Below are positions 8,238 to 16,079 of a stretch of 64,000 bases of DNA, one piece after another (position 1 is the stretch's first letter; each line of letters begins with the position of its first letter). The notes under the pieces are model-generated. The model had not been told where the DNA came from, searched no databases, and saw nothing but the letters and a program-made list of their open reading frames with translations. Both the position numbers and the translations under genes were made by a program. Location: the NCBI RefSeq assembly GCF_900451195.1, contig NZ_UGHR01000001.1, positions 186,001-250,000 of the forward strand, in the 5' to 3' direction. The stretch is from Iodobacter fluviatilis (lineage in GTDB: Bacteria; Pseudomonadota; Gammaproteobacteria; Burkholderiales; Chitinibacteraceae).

Positions 8238-9620
8238 ATGAGCTCTTTTATCTGGCCCGGGCTGGCAATGGGTATTACTTTTCGCTTAGTTTTAACTGGC
8301 AAATTATTGCCCGGCGCCACTTTTGATAGTGCAGCAGCCGCTCTTGCCCAGTTACTGAGGCTGGATCATGCAAGAGCTGAATCGCTTTTGGCCAGCGCAC
8401 CTACGGTGATTAAAAAAACGCTGCCGCACAGCGAGCTGGAAACCTATCTGAAAATACTGCAAAAAACGGGCGCAGAGGTTTTGGCCGAAGCCAGCAATGC
8501 TTCTGTGCCTACAGCAACCTTGCAGCCTGCTGCGGATACATCTGCCGCTATTCTTGAGCTAATTGAGCCTGCCAGTACCATGACTTGCCCTAAATGCCAC
8601 AGAGAGCAGATTCGGCGTAATTTATGTATTGAATGCGGCACAGATATGCCGCGGGCGCTGGCCATGCAGGCAGAGCCGCTTATTCCGCGTGCTCGCCCTT
8701 TGCCCATTGTGATTAAAGAGCCAGAGTTTGATACCCCTTCTTTTTGGGGCGTGAGCACCGCCGGGCGGCTGGGCCGGGTGCGGTATCTGACCTCCAGTTT
8801 ATTAGTGCTTTGCCCGATGTTTATTTTTGCCATCTTTACGCCATCAATGAGTGGGGACCCCATAAGCAACGGTCTGCTCGTGCCGCTTTTGGGTCTGATG
8901 GCTTGGACGTTATGGCAGACTTTTAGGCTGATGATTTTGCGTTTACATGATTTAAATAAACCTGCCAGCTGGATTGGGTGGTTTATGCTGGGCGCCGCGC
9001 TTGTTGGGACAATGCCGAAGGCTTCGGGTTTCAATGGCGCCAATGTTTTGGGCTCTTTATGTATGGTTGTTGTTTCTTGTGTGCTCAGTTTTACACCGGG
9101 TGATCATGATGAAAATGATTATGGGTTTCCCGCAGAGCCGCCCGCTTTATGGCATTCAGCTTTAGCGCTGGTGGTTTTGCTGATTTCATTATTTAGCCTG
9201 CCAAGCCTGTTTGTGCGTGGAAAATCATTGCCTGTATATCAGGGCCAGGCGCTCAGCGAGGCGGATATCCAAGCTCGTTATCAACAGCAGCGCAAAATCT
9301 TGTCTGAGCATGATCTTGACCTGATTATTAAAAATGAATCCATGGAAAACAATGGTGCGGCAGTTAACCGTGAAGAAGTCAGAAGAAGGGTGCAGCAAAG
9401 CCTAGATGAGCAAGCGATGAAAGAAGCGCGCACGCCGCCCGAAGACACCGCGGGTGTTATTCCGAACCGCAGGATACTGAGCGAGAGCGAGCTGGATGAG
9501 CTGGTGCGTAATATTTCTAGGGAAAATGGCACAGCTGCAAACCGTGAAGAGGTAAGACGCGAGGCTCAGCGGATGATGGATCAGCAGGCAAGAAAAAAAG
9601 CAGGCATGGTGAGCGGCTGA
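8238..9620 (+). CDS. Zinc-ribbon / DUF805-like membrane protein with duplicated tail
   Basis: The 460-aa protein seems to have four parts. An N-terminal domain (about residues 11-90, ITFRLVLTGKLLPG) is of a type I recall preceding zinc ribbons in DUF805 proteins. A zinc ribbon follows with CPKCHREQIRRNLCIECG (two CxxC). Residues about 175-330 form a membrane region resembling DUF805, with GRLGRVRYL at its start and MILRLHDLNKPASWIGWF in the middle. The tail carries two copies of a 46-residue charged module, at 352-397 and 411-456, with shared ILSE and NREEVRR words. No clear SD precedes 8238. The ATG at 8268, directly before the first domain, is a good alternative start. The function is unknown. 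Confidence 0.75.
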   Translation: MSSFIWPGLAMGITFRLVLTGKLLPGATFDSAAAALAQLLRLDHARAESLLASAPTVIKKTLPHSELETYLKILQKTGAEVLAEASNASVPTATLQPAADTSAAILELIEPASTMTCPKCHREQIRRNLCIECGTDMPRALAMQAEPLIPRARPLPIVIKEPEFDTPSFWGVSTAGRLGRVRYLTSSLLVLCPMFIFAIFTPSMSGDPISNGLLVPLLGLMAWTLWQTFRLMILRLHDLNKPASWIGWFMLGAALVGTMPKASGFNGANVLGSLCMVVVSCVLSFTPGDHDENDYGFPAEPPALWHSALALVVLLISLFSLPSLFVRGKSLPVYQGQALSEADIQARYQQQRKILSEHDLDLIIKNESMENNGAAVNREEVRRRVQQSLDEQAMKEARTPPEDTAGVIPNRRILSESELDELVRNISRENGTAANREEVRREAQRMMDQQARKKAGMVSG

Positions 9621-9681
9621 TGATGCGTTGAAAGGATGCAGCTTAATCTGAAAGATTTTTTAGCCCGCTTAGCAGAGCATT

Positions 9682-9743
9682 AAAAAACTTGAGCCACAGG
9701 ACGCACAGTGTTTTTGCTGTGAACGCTGTGGCTCAAGTTTTGA
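9682..9743. terminator. Long bidirectional hairpin between convergent genes
   Basis: AACTTGAGCCACAG (9686-9699) pairs perfectly with CTGTGGCTCAAGTT (9726-9739), with a smaller inner stem (CACAG/CTGTG). T-runs lie on both sides, stronger on the minus strand, so it can end both dbpA and the upstream plus-strand gene. The outer arm contains the CTGTGGCTCAAG word of the dispersed repeat found at 11343 and 51397. Confidence 0.75.
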
Positions 9744-9807
9744 GCGGTCTTATAAAGCTGAAGCTGCTTTAAACGACAGAAATGCTTAAAGCGCTGTGCT
9801 CCTGGTT

Positions 9808-11193
9808 TTACTCGCCCAGAAAACGCATCTTAAAGCTGCGGCCTTTGATATTGCCCTGGCTCAGGCTGTTAAAGGCCTTGCTGGCGACGCGTCTGTCGAT
9901 GGCCACATAGGTTAAAAACTCAAACACATTGATTTTACCGACCTGCTCTTTAGTCAGGCCCGCGTCGCCGGTGAGTGCGCCAAGTAAATCGCCCGGACGC
10001 AGCTTGTCTTTCTTGCCGCCCATAATGCACAGCGTCACCATTGGTGGGCGCAAAGGGCCGCCCTCTGCAGGCTCCAGTTTTTCCAGATCAAACCAGCGTA
10101 CCGGCCCGCCTTGGTATTCTTCGATCAGCGTAACCCATTTTTTTTCATTGGGCGCGGCAAGACTTAGCGCCAGGCCTTTGTCGTGGCCGCGGCCGGTGCG
10201 TCCAACACGGTGGATATGCACTTCGGTGTCTTTGGATACATCGACGTTAATCACCGCGCCTAGGCTTTGGATATCCAGACCACGGGCGGCTACATCGGTG
10301 GCGACCAGAATCGAGCAACTTTGGTTAGCAAACTGCACCAGAATCTCGTCGCGTTCTCGTTGCTCTAATTCACCATAGAGCGCCAGGGCACTAAAACCTT
10401 GATCCCGCAGCTCTGCTGCAAGCTCTCTGCAGTGGATCTTGGTATTGCAGAAGGCCAGTGTCTGAACCGGTTTGTAGTGATTGAGTAGCTGCGCCACGGC
10501 GGCATTACGTTCTTCGTGGGCAACGGAATAGAATCGTTGTTCGATTTGGCTGTCAGCATGTTGCGCCTCTACTTTCACTTCGGCAGGCAGCTTCAGAAAC
10601 TTTGCGCTGTCTTTACGAATATTGTCGGGATAGGTGGCCGAAAACAGCAGGGTTTGGCGACGGGTCGGGCAGGCGCTCACAATCCCTGCGATCTCGTCGT
10701 AAAAGCCCATATCGACCATGCGGTCAGCTTCATCCAGCACCAGCGTTTGTACCGTCGATAAATCAATTGAAGCGCGGCCAAGGTGATCGCGCAGGCGGCC
10801 AGGCGTGCCCACAATAATATGTGCGCCATGTACTAAAGATGCGATTTGCGGCCCCATTGGCGTGCCGCCGCACAGCGTTAAAATTTTGATATTTTCAGTA
10901 AAGCGGGCCAGACGGCGCAGCTCTTTAGCCACCTGATCGGCCAGCTCGCGCGTTGGGCAAATCACCAAGCCCTGAATCGCAAAATAGCTGGGGTTGAGCT
11001 TATGCAGCATGCCAATCCCGAAGGCTGCGGTCTTGCCGCTGCCGGTTTTTGCCTGGGCAATGAGATCGCGCCGCGCCAGAATCAGCGGCAGGCTTTGCGC
11101 CTGAATTTCCGTCATTTCGACGTAACCCAAGCTATCCAAGTTTTGCAGCATGGCCGGCGAGAGGGGTAGATTGGAAAAAGATGCAGTGTTCAC
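9808..11193 (-). CDS. dbpA: ATP-dependent RNA helicase DbpA (23S rRNA-specific)
   Basis: The 461-aa protein has the DEAD-box core: AQAKTGSGKTAAFG, PTRELADQ, GTPGRLRDHL, DEADRMVDMGF, SATYP, ATDVAARGLDI and HRVGRTGRG. It ends in the DbpA RNA-binding domain (about residues 385-460, VTLCIMGGKKDKLRPGDLLG and later LTYVAIDRRVASKAFNSL). That domain binds hairpin 92 of 23S rRNA, and DbpA acts in large-subunit assembly. The start is GTG; the reading MNTASFSNLPLSPAML lines up with E. coli DbpA and no upstream ATG fits. It is on the same strand as rhlE but separated from it by a plus-strand gene. Confidence 0.92.
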   Translation of the reverse strand: MNTASFSNLPLSPAMLQNLDSLGYVEMTEIQAQSLPLILARRDLIAQAKTGSGKTAAFGIGMLHKLNPSYFAIQGLVICPTRELADQVAKELRRLARFTENIKILTLCGGTPMGPQIASLVHGAHIIVGTPGRLRDHLGRASIDLSTVQTLVLDEADRMVDMGFYDEIAGIVSACPTRRQTLLFSATYPDNIRKDSAKFLKLPAEVKVEAQHADSQIEQRFYSVAHEERNAAVAQLLNHYKPVQTLAFCNTKIHCRELAAELRDQGFSALALYGELEQRERDEILVQFANQSCSILVATDVAARGLDIQSLGAVINVDVSKDTEVHIHRVGRTGRGHDKGLALSLAAPNEKKWVTLIEEYQGGPVRWFDLEKLEPAEGGPLRPPMVTLCIMGGKKDKLRPGDLLGALTGDAGLTKEQVGKINVFEFLTYVAIDRRVASKAFNSLSQGNIKGRSFKMRFLGE

Positions 11194-11342
11194 AATGACT
11201 TAACTCGCTGGCCGAAAGGGGCAGTAGTCTAACAGGGGAAGCGCTTCAGAGCCAGCCATCACTACAGATGGTTTTATTTAACGAAAACTACGGGGGAAAT
11301 CTTTCAGGCTGATGACAGGGGATGCAGTTTATGTAGGCATTG

Positions 11343-11420
11343 TTTCTCTGTGAAACGCCGTGTTCTCTGCGGCCACCGTGGCTCAAGATTTAGGTTTCCG
11401 TTGTGTAACATCAGCTAGTA
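11343..11420. repeat. Dispersed intergenic repeat, copy B
   Basis: The sequence reads TTCTCTGTGAAACGCCGTG, then TTCTCTGCGGCCACCGTGGC, then TCAAGATTTAGGTTTCCG and GTAACATCAG. It aligns without gaps over more than 70 bp to 51397-51470. It lies just ahead of gntR, about 50 bp upstream of its start, so it may affect that promoter. Confidence 0.75.
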
Positions 11421-11469
11421 ACATAGCCGCTGTGGGCGATCCCCGCATTTTGCAGACACAAGGAATCTA

Positions 11470-12471
11470 ATGAATCACAAAGCACGCCGCCCCACTTTGC
11501 AGGATGTGGCGGATAAAGTGGGTGCGTCTAAAATGACGGTTAGCCGCTATTTGCGGGAGCCGCAGCAAGTGGCTGAGGCAACGGCTAAAAAAATTGCCAT
11601 TGCGATGGAGGAGCTGGGCTACATCCATAACCGCGTGCCCGATATGCTGGCCAATGCCAAAAGCCGGGCGATTGGCGTCTTGCTGCCTTCGATGTCGAAT
11701 CAGGTTTTCTCCAGCGTAGTGCGCGGTATTGAATCGGTCAGCGGCCCTGCGGGCTTGCATGCCCTCTATGGGCACTATGGCTATAGCATGGAGCGGGAAG
11801 AGCAGCAGATTGCACAATTGCTGTCATTTAATGTAGACGGGCTGATTTTGTCTGAAACCCAGCATACCGATCGCACCTTGCGAATGCTAGAAACCGCTGC
11901 CATCCCCGTTATGGAAGTGATGGAGTTACCAGAGCATCCGATTGATCTGGCTGTCGGGCTGAACCACACAGCGGCCGCCCAAGAAATCGTGGGCCTGATG
12001 ATTGCCAAAGGAAGAAAGCGAATTGCCTATTTAGCCGCACGTTTGGATCATCGTACCCGTCAGCGGGAAGCAGGTTATTTAGCTGCGCTGACTGAGGCAG
12101 GGCTGACACCAATATTGATTCACACCGATCAGCCTTCCAGTTTTACTCTGGGAGGCCAGCTATTACGTAATGCCTTGCAAGCCGCGCCGGATCTGGACGG
12201 TGTGTTTTGCACCAATGATGATATTGCTGCCGGAGCGATGCTTGCTTGCCAAGCCATGGGGCTGAGCGTGCCAGAGCAAATCAGTGTGGCAGGCTTTAAT
12301 GCGCTAGATATCGGCCATGCACTAGCGCCGCAACTCGCCAGCGTGATTACCCCGCGCGAAGCCATTGGCCGTGTGGCTGCCGAGCGTTTAATCGGCAGAA
12401 TGGAAGGAAAGGTTTATCCGGATAAGGTATTGGATATGTCTTACGAGATTTTCTTGGGGCAGAGTGTGTGA
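11470..12471 (+). CDS. gntR: LacI-family gluconate repressor GntR
   Basis: The 333-aa regulator has an N-terminal LacI helix-turn-helix (TLQDVADKVGASKMTVSRYL) and hinge helix, then a periplasmic-binding-protein-like ligand domain with GVLLPSMSNQVFSSVVRGIE and VFCTNDDIAAGAM. The sequence and its position next to gluconokinase and gluconate symporter genes identify GntR. In E. coli GntR represses gluconate uptake genes and is released by gluconate. AGGAA precedes the ATG. A palindrome of GntR type lies before gntK at 12836-12853. It is transcribed in the same direction as gntK and gntU but separated from them by a 414-bp gap holding repeats. Confidence 0.9.
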   Translation: MNHKARRPTLQDVADKVGASKMTVSRYLREPQQVAEATAKKIAIAMEELGYIHNRVPDMLANAKSRAIGVLLPSMSNQVFSSVVRGIESVSGPAGLHALYGHYGYSMEREEQQIAQLLSFNVDGLILSETQHTDRTLRMLETAAIPVMEVMELPEHPIDLAVGLNHTAAAQEIVGLMIAKGRKRIAYLAARLDHRTRQREAGYLAALTEAGLTPILIHTDQPSSFTLGGQLLRNALQAAPDLDGVFCTNDDIAAGAMLACQAMGLSVPEQISVAGFNALDIGHALAPQLASVITPREAIGRVAAERLIGRMEGKVYPDKVLDMSYEIFLGQSV

Positions 12472-12532
12472 TGGTTTGCGGGATATGCGCTAAGCAAAAT
12501 AAATAAAGATCTTGGCAGCACTTTAGTGCTGC

Positions 12533-12712
12533 AGCCTCCCCCTTTGTAAAACAGGGCTTGAGGGGTAATGCCGTTCACTTCATGTGTTGGTTTTGCTTCC
12601 CCCTTAGAAAAAGGGGGATTGAGGGGGATTTGTCTTTGGCTTTTTTGCATTTTTAAGCCCAATATCAACTGCAAATCCCCCTAACCCCCCTTCACAAAGG
12701 GGGGAATAAGTG
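12533..12712. repeat. CCCCCTTT-type intergenic repeat, partly inverted
   Basis: Three blocks of the familiar CCCCCTTTGTAAAA...GGGGGA type occur in 180 bp: about 12533-12572, 12596-12632 and 12675-12707. AAAGGGGGATTGAGGGGGAT in block two pairs almost completely with ATCCCCCTAACCCCCCTT in block three, giving a long imperfect hairpin. A separate small hairpin (GCAGCAC/GTGCTGC, 12515-12532) precedes them. Such elements are common, non-coding and dispersed in proteobacterial genomes. Confidence 0.75.
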
Positions 12713-12796
12713 TGCTGACTTGTGTAGATCGCTATGGTCTTAGCCTTCTTCGACTTCCCCTTTTACCGCTCATTTGATCTGCAACAAATTTATTGC

Positions 12797-12853
12797 TTGG
12801 CAGTTTTTTTATTGCGAGAGATACTGTCGCTACAAAATGTTACCAGTAACATT
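12797..12853 (+). promoter_or_regulatory. gntK promoter and GntR operator
   Basis: TTGGCA (12797-12802), a 17-bp spacer and GATACT (12820-12825) make a plausible sigma70 promoter. Just downstream, AATGTTAC and GTAACATT (12836-12853) form perfect 8-bp arms around a CA centre. This matches the ATGTTAC...GTAACAT pattern of GntR operators in enteric bacteria. The operator would overlap the transcription start, so bound GntR should block gntK-gntU expression. Confidence 0.8.
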
Positions 12854-12885
12854 AAAAACCAGATGATGTAACAGGAGTCGATTCA

Positions 12886-13428
12886 ATGAGTCAGATCGAT
12901 CAAGTAATACCACACCAAGTGTTTGTTGTAATGGGTGTTTCAGGAAGTGGTAAGTCTGCCGTGGGCAGTGCGGTCTCCCGCGCGCTGGACTGTGGATTTC
13001 TGGATGGCGATTTTCTGCATCCCCGCGCCAATATCGACAAAATGGCTTCCGGCCAGCCTTTAAATGACGACGACAGAGCGCCATGGTTAGGCGCTTTAAG
13101 CACCGCCGCTTACGCTATGCAACGCACTCAGACTATTTCGGTGATTGTGTGTTCTTCACTGAAAAAAGCTTACCGGGATATTTTGCGTGAAGGGAACCCT
13201 AATCTCTCTTTTATCTATCTGGGTGGCACGTTTGAGTTGATCGAATCCCGCTTAAAAGCGCGGCAAGGCCATTTTCAAAAGCCAAAAATGCTGGTTTCGC
13301 AATTTGCCACACTCGAAGTGCCGGGCAGTGATGAGCCCGATGTAGTGCACATCGATATTGATCAAAGCCTAGAAAACGTGGTTGCCGCTGCCGTGCAACA
13401 CATCCGCGCAAAAACCGCTCAGGAGTAA
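12886..13428 (+). CDS. gntK: Gluconokinase GntK
   Basis: The 180-aa protein is a P-loop kinase of the GntK family. It has Walker A GVSGSGKSAVG, DGDFLHPRANIDKMASGQPL (gluconate-binding region), DDDRAPWL, and VIVCSSLKKAYRDILR. Length is normal for the family. It phosphorylates gluconate to 6-phosphogluconate, feeding the Entner-Doudoroff or pentose phosphate route. CAGGAG precedes the ATG. The gene ends 6 bp before gntU. Upstream lie a sigma70-like promoter and a GntR palindrome, so expression is expected only when gluconate is present. Confidence 0.93.
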   Translation: MSQIDQVIPHQVFVVMGVSGSGKSAVGSAVSRALDCGFLDGDFLHPRANIDKMASGQPLNDDDRAPWLGALSTAAYAMQRTQTISVIVCSSLKKAYRDILREGNPNLSFIYLGGTFELIESRLKARQGHFQKPKMLVSQFATLEVPGSDEPDVVHIDIDQSLENVVAAAVQHIRAKTAQE

Positions 13429-13434
13429 GCCGCA

Positions 13435-14772
13435 ATGGATACATTAACCTTACTGGTCACCGCGATTGGCTCGGTGCTGATGTTGTTGTTTTTGGTGATG
13501 AAGGCGCGTTTGCATGCCTTTGTTGCACTGATGCTGGTGTCGATTGCGGCCGGTATCGGCTCGGGTATGCCGCTGGATAAAATTGCCGACACCATGCAAA
13601 AAGGCATGGGCGGCACGCTGGGCTTTTTAGCCGTGGTGGTGGCGCTGGGTGCGATGTTTGGCAAAATCCTGCATGAAACAGGTGCGCTCGATCAGATTGC
13701 GGTGAAGCTGCTGGATCTGTTTGGCCAGAGCCGTGCCAACTTCGCGCTGGGGATTGCCGGGCTGATTTGTACCCTGCCTTTATTCTTTGATGTGGCGGTG
13801 GTGTTGTTGATTGGCGTGGTCTTTGCCGTGGCGCGTCGTACAGGTGGCAATGTGGTGAAGCTGGCGATTCCGCTGTTTGCGGGGGTTGCCGCTGCTGCTG
13901 CTTTCCTTTTGCCTGGCCCAACCGCCATGTTGTTGGCCTCACAAATGAAGGCCGATTTTGGCTGGATGATTGTACTTGGCTTGGCTGCCGCCATCCCGGG
14001 TATGCTGTTGGCTGGCCCTGTTTACGGTAATTTCATCAGCAAACATGTGCACTTGCCGTTGCCTGCTGATGTGAGCGAGCCAAGTTTGGGTAAGGGGCAA
14101 ATGCCTTCGTTTGGTTTTAGCTTGGCACTGGTACTGTTCCCGCTGATCTTGGTTGGTTTAAAAACCATCGTGGCACGTTTTGTTGATCCAACAGGCTCAG
14201 CGTATCAATGGTTGCAACTGATTGGTCATCCTTTTATTGCTATTTTAGCGGCATGTTTGCTGGCCATTTACGGTCTGGCACTGCGCCGTGGCATGAGCAA
14301 AGACAAGGTGATGGAAGTCTGTAGCGCCGCCTTGCAACCTGCCGGGATTATCCTCTTGGTAACCGGTGCTGGTGGTGTATTTAAACAGGTGTTGGTGGAT
14401 TCGGGTGTTGGCCCTGCGCTGGGTAATGCCTTGATCGGTGCAGGCCTGCCGATTGCTGTCGCGTGCTTTGTATTGGCTGCAATGGTGCGTGTGATTCAGG
14501 GCTCGGCTACTGTGGCATGTTTAACAACGGTAGGTTTGGTGCTGCCGGTGGTTGAGCTGGCGGGTTATTCAGGCGCGCAATTGGCGGCATTATCCATTTG
14601 TATTGCCGGTGGTTCGATTGTGCTGAGCCATGTGAATGACTCGGGCTTTTGGCTATTTGGTAAGTTTACAGGGGCCAATGAATTGCAAACCTTGAAAACA
14701 TGGACAGTGATGGAAACCATCTTGGGTACAACGGGTGCCCTAGTTGGGATGGCTGCATTTACTATGCTGTAA
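13435..14772 (+). CDS. gntU: Gluconate:H+ symporter (GntU/GntP family)
   Basis: The 445-aa protein has about twelve to fourteen membrane segments. It shows GntP-family blocks such as GMGGTLGFLAVVVALGAMFG, LPLFFDVAVVLLIGVVF, FLLPGPTAMLLASQM, and IVLSHVNDSGFWLFGKF near the end. The length matches E. coli GntU. It imports gluconate with protons across the inner membrane. Its ribosome site (AGGAG) overlaps the gntK stop region, so the two genes are translationally close. A short AAAAAGCC/GGCTTTTA hairpin at about 14791-14808 may end the operon. Confidence 0.93.
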   Translation: MDTLTLLVTAIGSVLMLLFLVMKARLHAFVALMLVSIAAGIGSGMPLDKIADTMQKGMGGTLGFLAVVVALGAMFGKILHETGALDQIAVKLLDLFGQSRANFALGIAGLICTLPLFFDVAVVLLIGVVFAVARRTGGNVVKLAIPLFAGVAAAAAFLLPGPTAMLLASQMKADFGWMIVLGLAAAIPGMLLAGPVYGNFISKHVHLPLPADVSEPSLGKGQMPSFGFSLALVLFPLILVGLKTIVARFVDPTGSAYQWLQLIGHPFIAILAACLLAIYGLALRRGMSKDKVMEVCSAALQPAGIILLVTGAGGVFKQVLVDSGVGPALGNALIGAGLPIAVACFVLAAMVRVIQGSATVACLTTVGLVLPVVELAGYSGAQLAALSICIAGGSIVLSHVNDSGFWLFGKFTGANELQTLKTWTVMETILGTTGALVGMAAFTML

Positions 14773-14816
14773 AGTGAGCATGCCGTAATAAAAAGCCCTG
14801 GCTTTTATACAAGATG

Positions 14817-14896
14817 AGCTGCACCCCAAAAGTTGGACACCCGTCCATTTTTGGGGTGTTTTTATGTCCAAGTACTCAACGCAATTCAAGGTCTAG
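14817..14896 (+). mobile_element. Remnant of an IS3-family left end
   Basis: GCTGCACCCCAAAAGTTGGA at 14817-14836 resembles the terminal repeat of IS3-group elements. At 14864 an ATG opens MSKYSTQFKV, the usual start of an IS3-family OrfA, which stops at a TAG (14894-14896) after ten codons. A CCAT...TTTTGGGGTG hairpin lies between them. Neither the remaining transposase nor a right end is present, so this is a decayed fragment. Confidence 0.75.
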
Positions 14897-14918
14897 TCAG
14901 GCAGGGCAGAGCTAGGAG

Positions 14919-15914
14919 CTAAAGTGACTCACATGAAATCACTTTGTTTCTTCCGCCATTTTTTGCAAGATAAAGTGCCTTATCCGCGCGTGATTCAACC
15001 ATTGCAATCGTGTCGCCCGGCTTGTAACAGGCTACGCCAAAGCTGGCAGTGCGTGTTCCGATGGTGGCAAAGTCATATGCTTCTATGCCGGATCTGAGTT
15101 TTTCTGCCACGGTCAGCGTGTCGGCTAAGGAGGTGCCGGGGCAAAGCACCAGAAATTCTTCTCCGCCCCAACGGCCGACGATATCGCTTTCCCGCATCGT
15201 GTCTTTCAGTATTTTGCTGATGGTTTTGAGTACTTCGTCACCTGCATGATGGCCGTAAGTATCATTAACCTGCTTAAAGTGATCGATGTCGATCAAGATA
15301 AGAGAAAAAGTACTTCTTTGGCGTGTCACCGCAGCAAACTCGCGTTCCAGCATCTGATCCAGAAACAAGCGGTTGTAGAGATGAGTTAAGCGGTCTGTGA
15401 TGGCCAGTTGTGCCAGCTCCTGATTTTTTTCAACCAGCTGGCGGGTGCGCTCACACACAATATGTTCAAGCTCTTCATTGATGCGCTGTAATTCCAGATT
15501 ACGTTGTTGTAACTGATCGTCCAGCTCGTAAGCCCGGATGGCGGCTTGCACCGTAAGAACAATATCTTCGTTTTGCCACGGTTTTTCCAAAAAGCGGAAT
15601 AAATTGGCCTCGTTGATTGTGCGCTTAACCCCGTTTAAATCGCTTTGGCCGGTCAGCATGATTTTGATGGCCTTGGGGTGTTGCTCGTGCACTTTTACCA
15701 GAAGCTCATCCCCCTTCATGCCGGGCATAATGTAATCAGCGATGATGACACTCAGGGCCTCACCATCTTCGGCCAGATCTGCAATGATTTCGAGCGCCTC
15801 TTTACCGTTTTCCGCAATTTCAACAGACTGATGATGTGGTAAACGCTGGCCAAGCAAAGATCGCAGGGCGCTTAAAACATTGCTGTCGTCGTCTACACAC
15901 AATATGGTGGTCAT
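14919..15914 (-). CDS. Response regulator with GGDEF domain (diguanylate cyclase)
   Basis: The protein has an N-terminal receiver domain (ILCVDDDSN, phospho-acceptor Asp in IIADYIMPG, conserved Lys in EKPW), a coiled-coil linker of about 40 residues, and a C-terminal GGDEF domain. The active site is GGEEF, and an RESD inhibitory site lies five residues before it. It should make c-di-GMP when phosphorylated and be product-inhibited. I chose ATG at 15914 (331 aa), directly before the receiver; a TTG seven codons upstream is possible. The histidine kinase 145 bp upstream on the same strand is the likely partner. Confidence 0.9.
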   Translation of the reverse strand: MTTILCVDDDSNVLSALRSLLGQRLPHHQSVEIAENGKEALEIIADLAEDGEALSVIIADYIMPGMKGDELLVKVHEQHPKAIKIMLTGQSDLNGVKRTINEANLFRFLEKPWQNEDIVLTVQAAIRAYELDDQLQQRNLELQRINEELEHIVCERTRQLVEKNQELAQLAITDRLTHLYNRLFLDQMLEREFAAVTRQRSTFSLILIDIDHFKQVNDTYGHHAGDEVLKTISKILKDTMRESDIVGRWGGEEFLVLCPGTSLADTLTVAEKLRSGIEAYDFATIGTRTASFGVACYKPGDTIAMVESRADKALYLAKNGGRNKVISCESL

Positions 15915-16079
15915 GGGGGGAGTCTCAAATGACAAGTGTTGCTGCTTTGTGGCTTGTTTAAGCCCTGTCTTTGCTTGTTATTGCTGACTTTTTATATGTA
16001 AATAACTTACGTGTTTTTTGCTTTGTAGTTTAAAAAATGCTGTTTGCATGATGTTTGCGGCTGCTGAGCAGATGCTTGG

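Noticed and set aside
11401..11426. GntR operator before gntR (GTAACAT words)
   Set aside because: The two GTAACAT words are in the same orientation, not a palindrome, and one belongs to the dispersed repeat.
12441..12674. Minus-strand ORF reading IPLNPPFSKGE
   Set aside because: This is the typical false translation of the CCCCCTTT repeat and it begins inside gntR.
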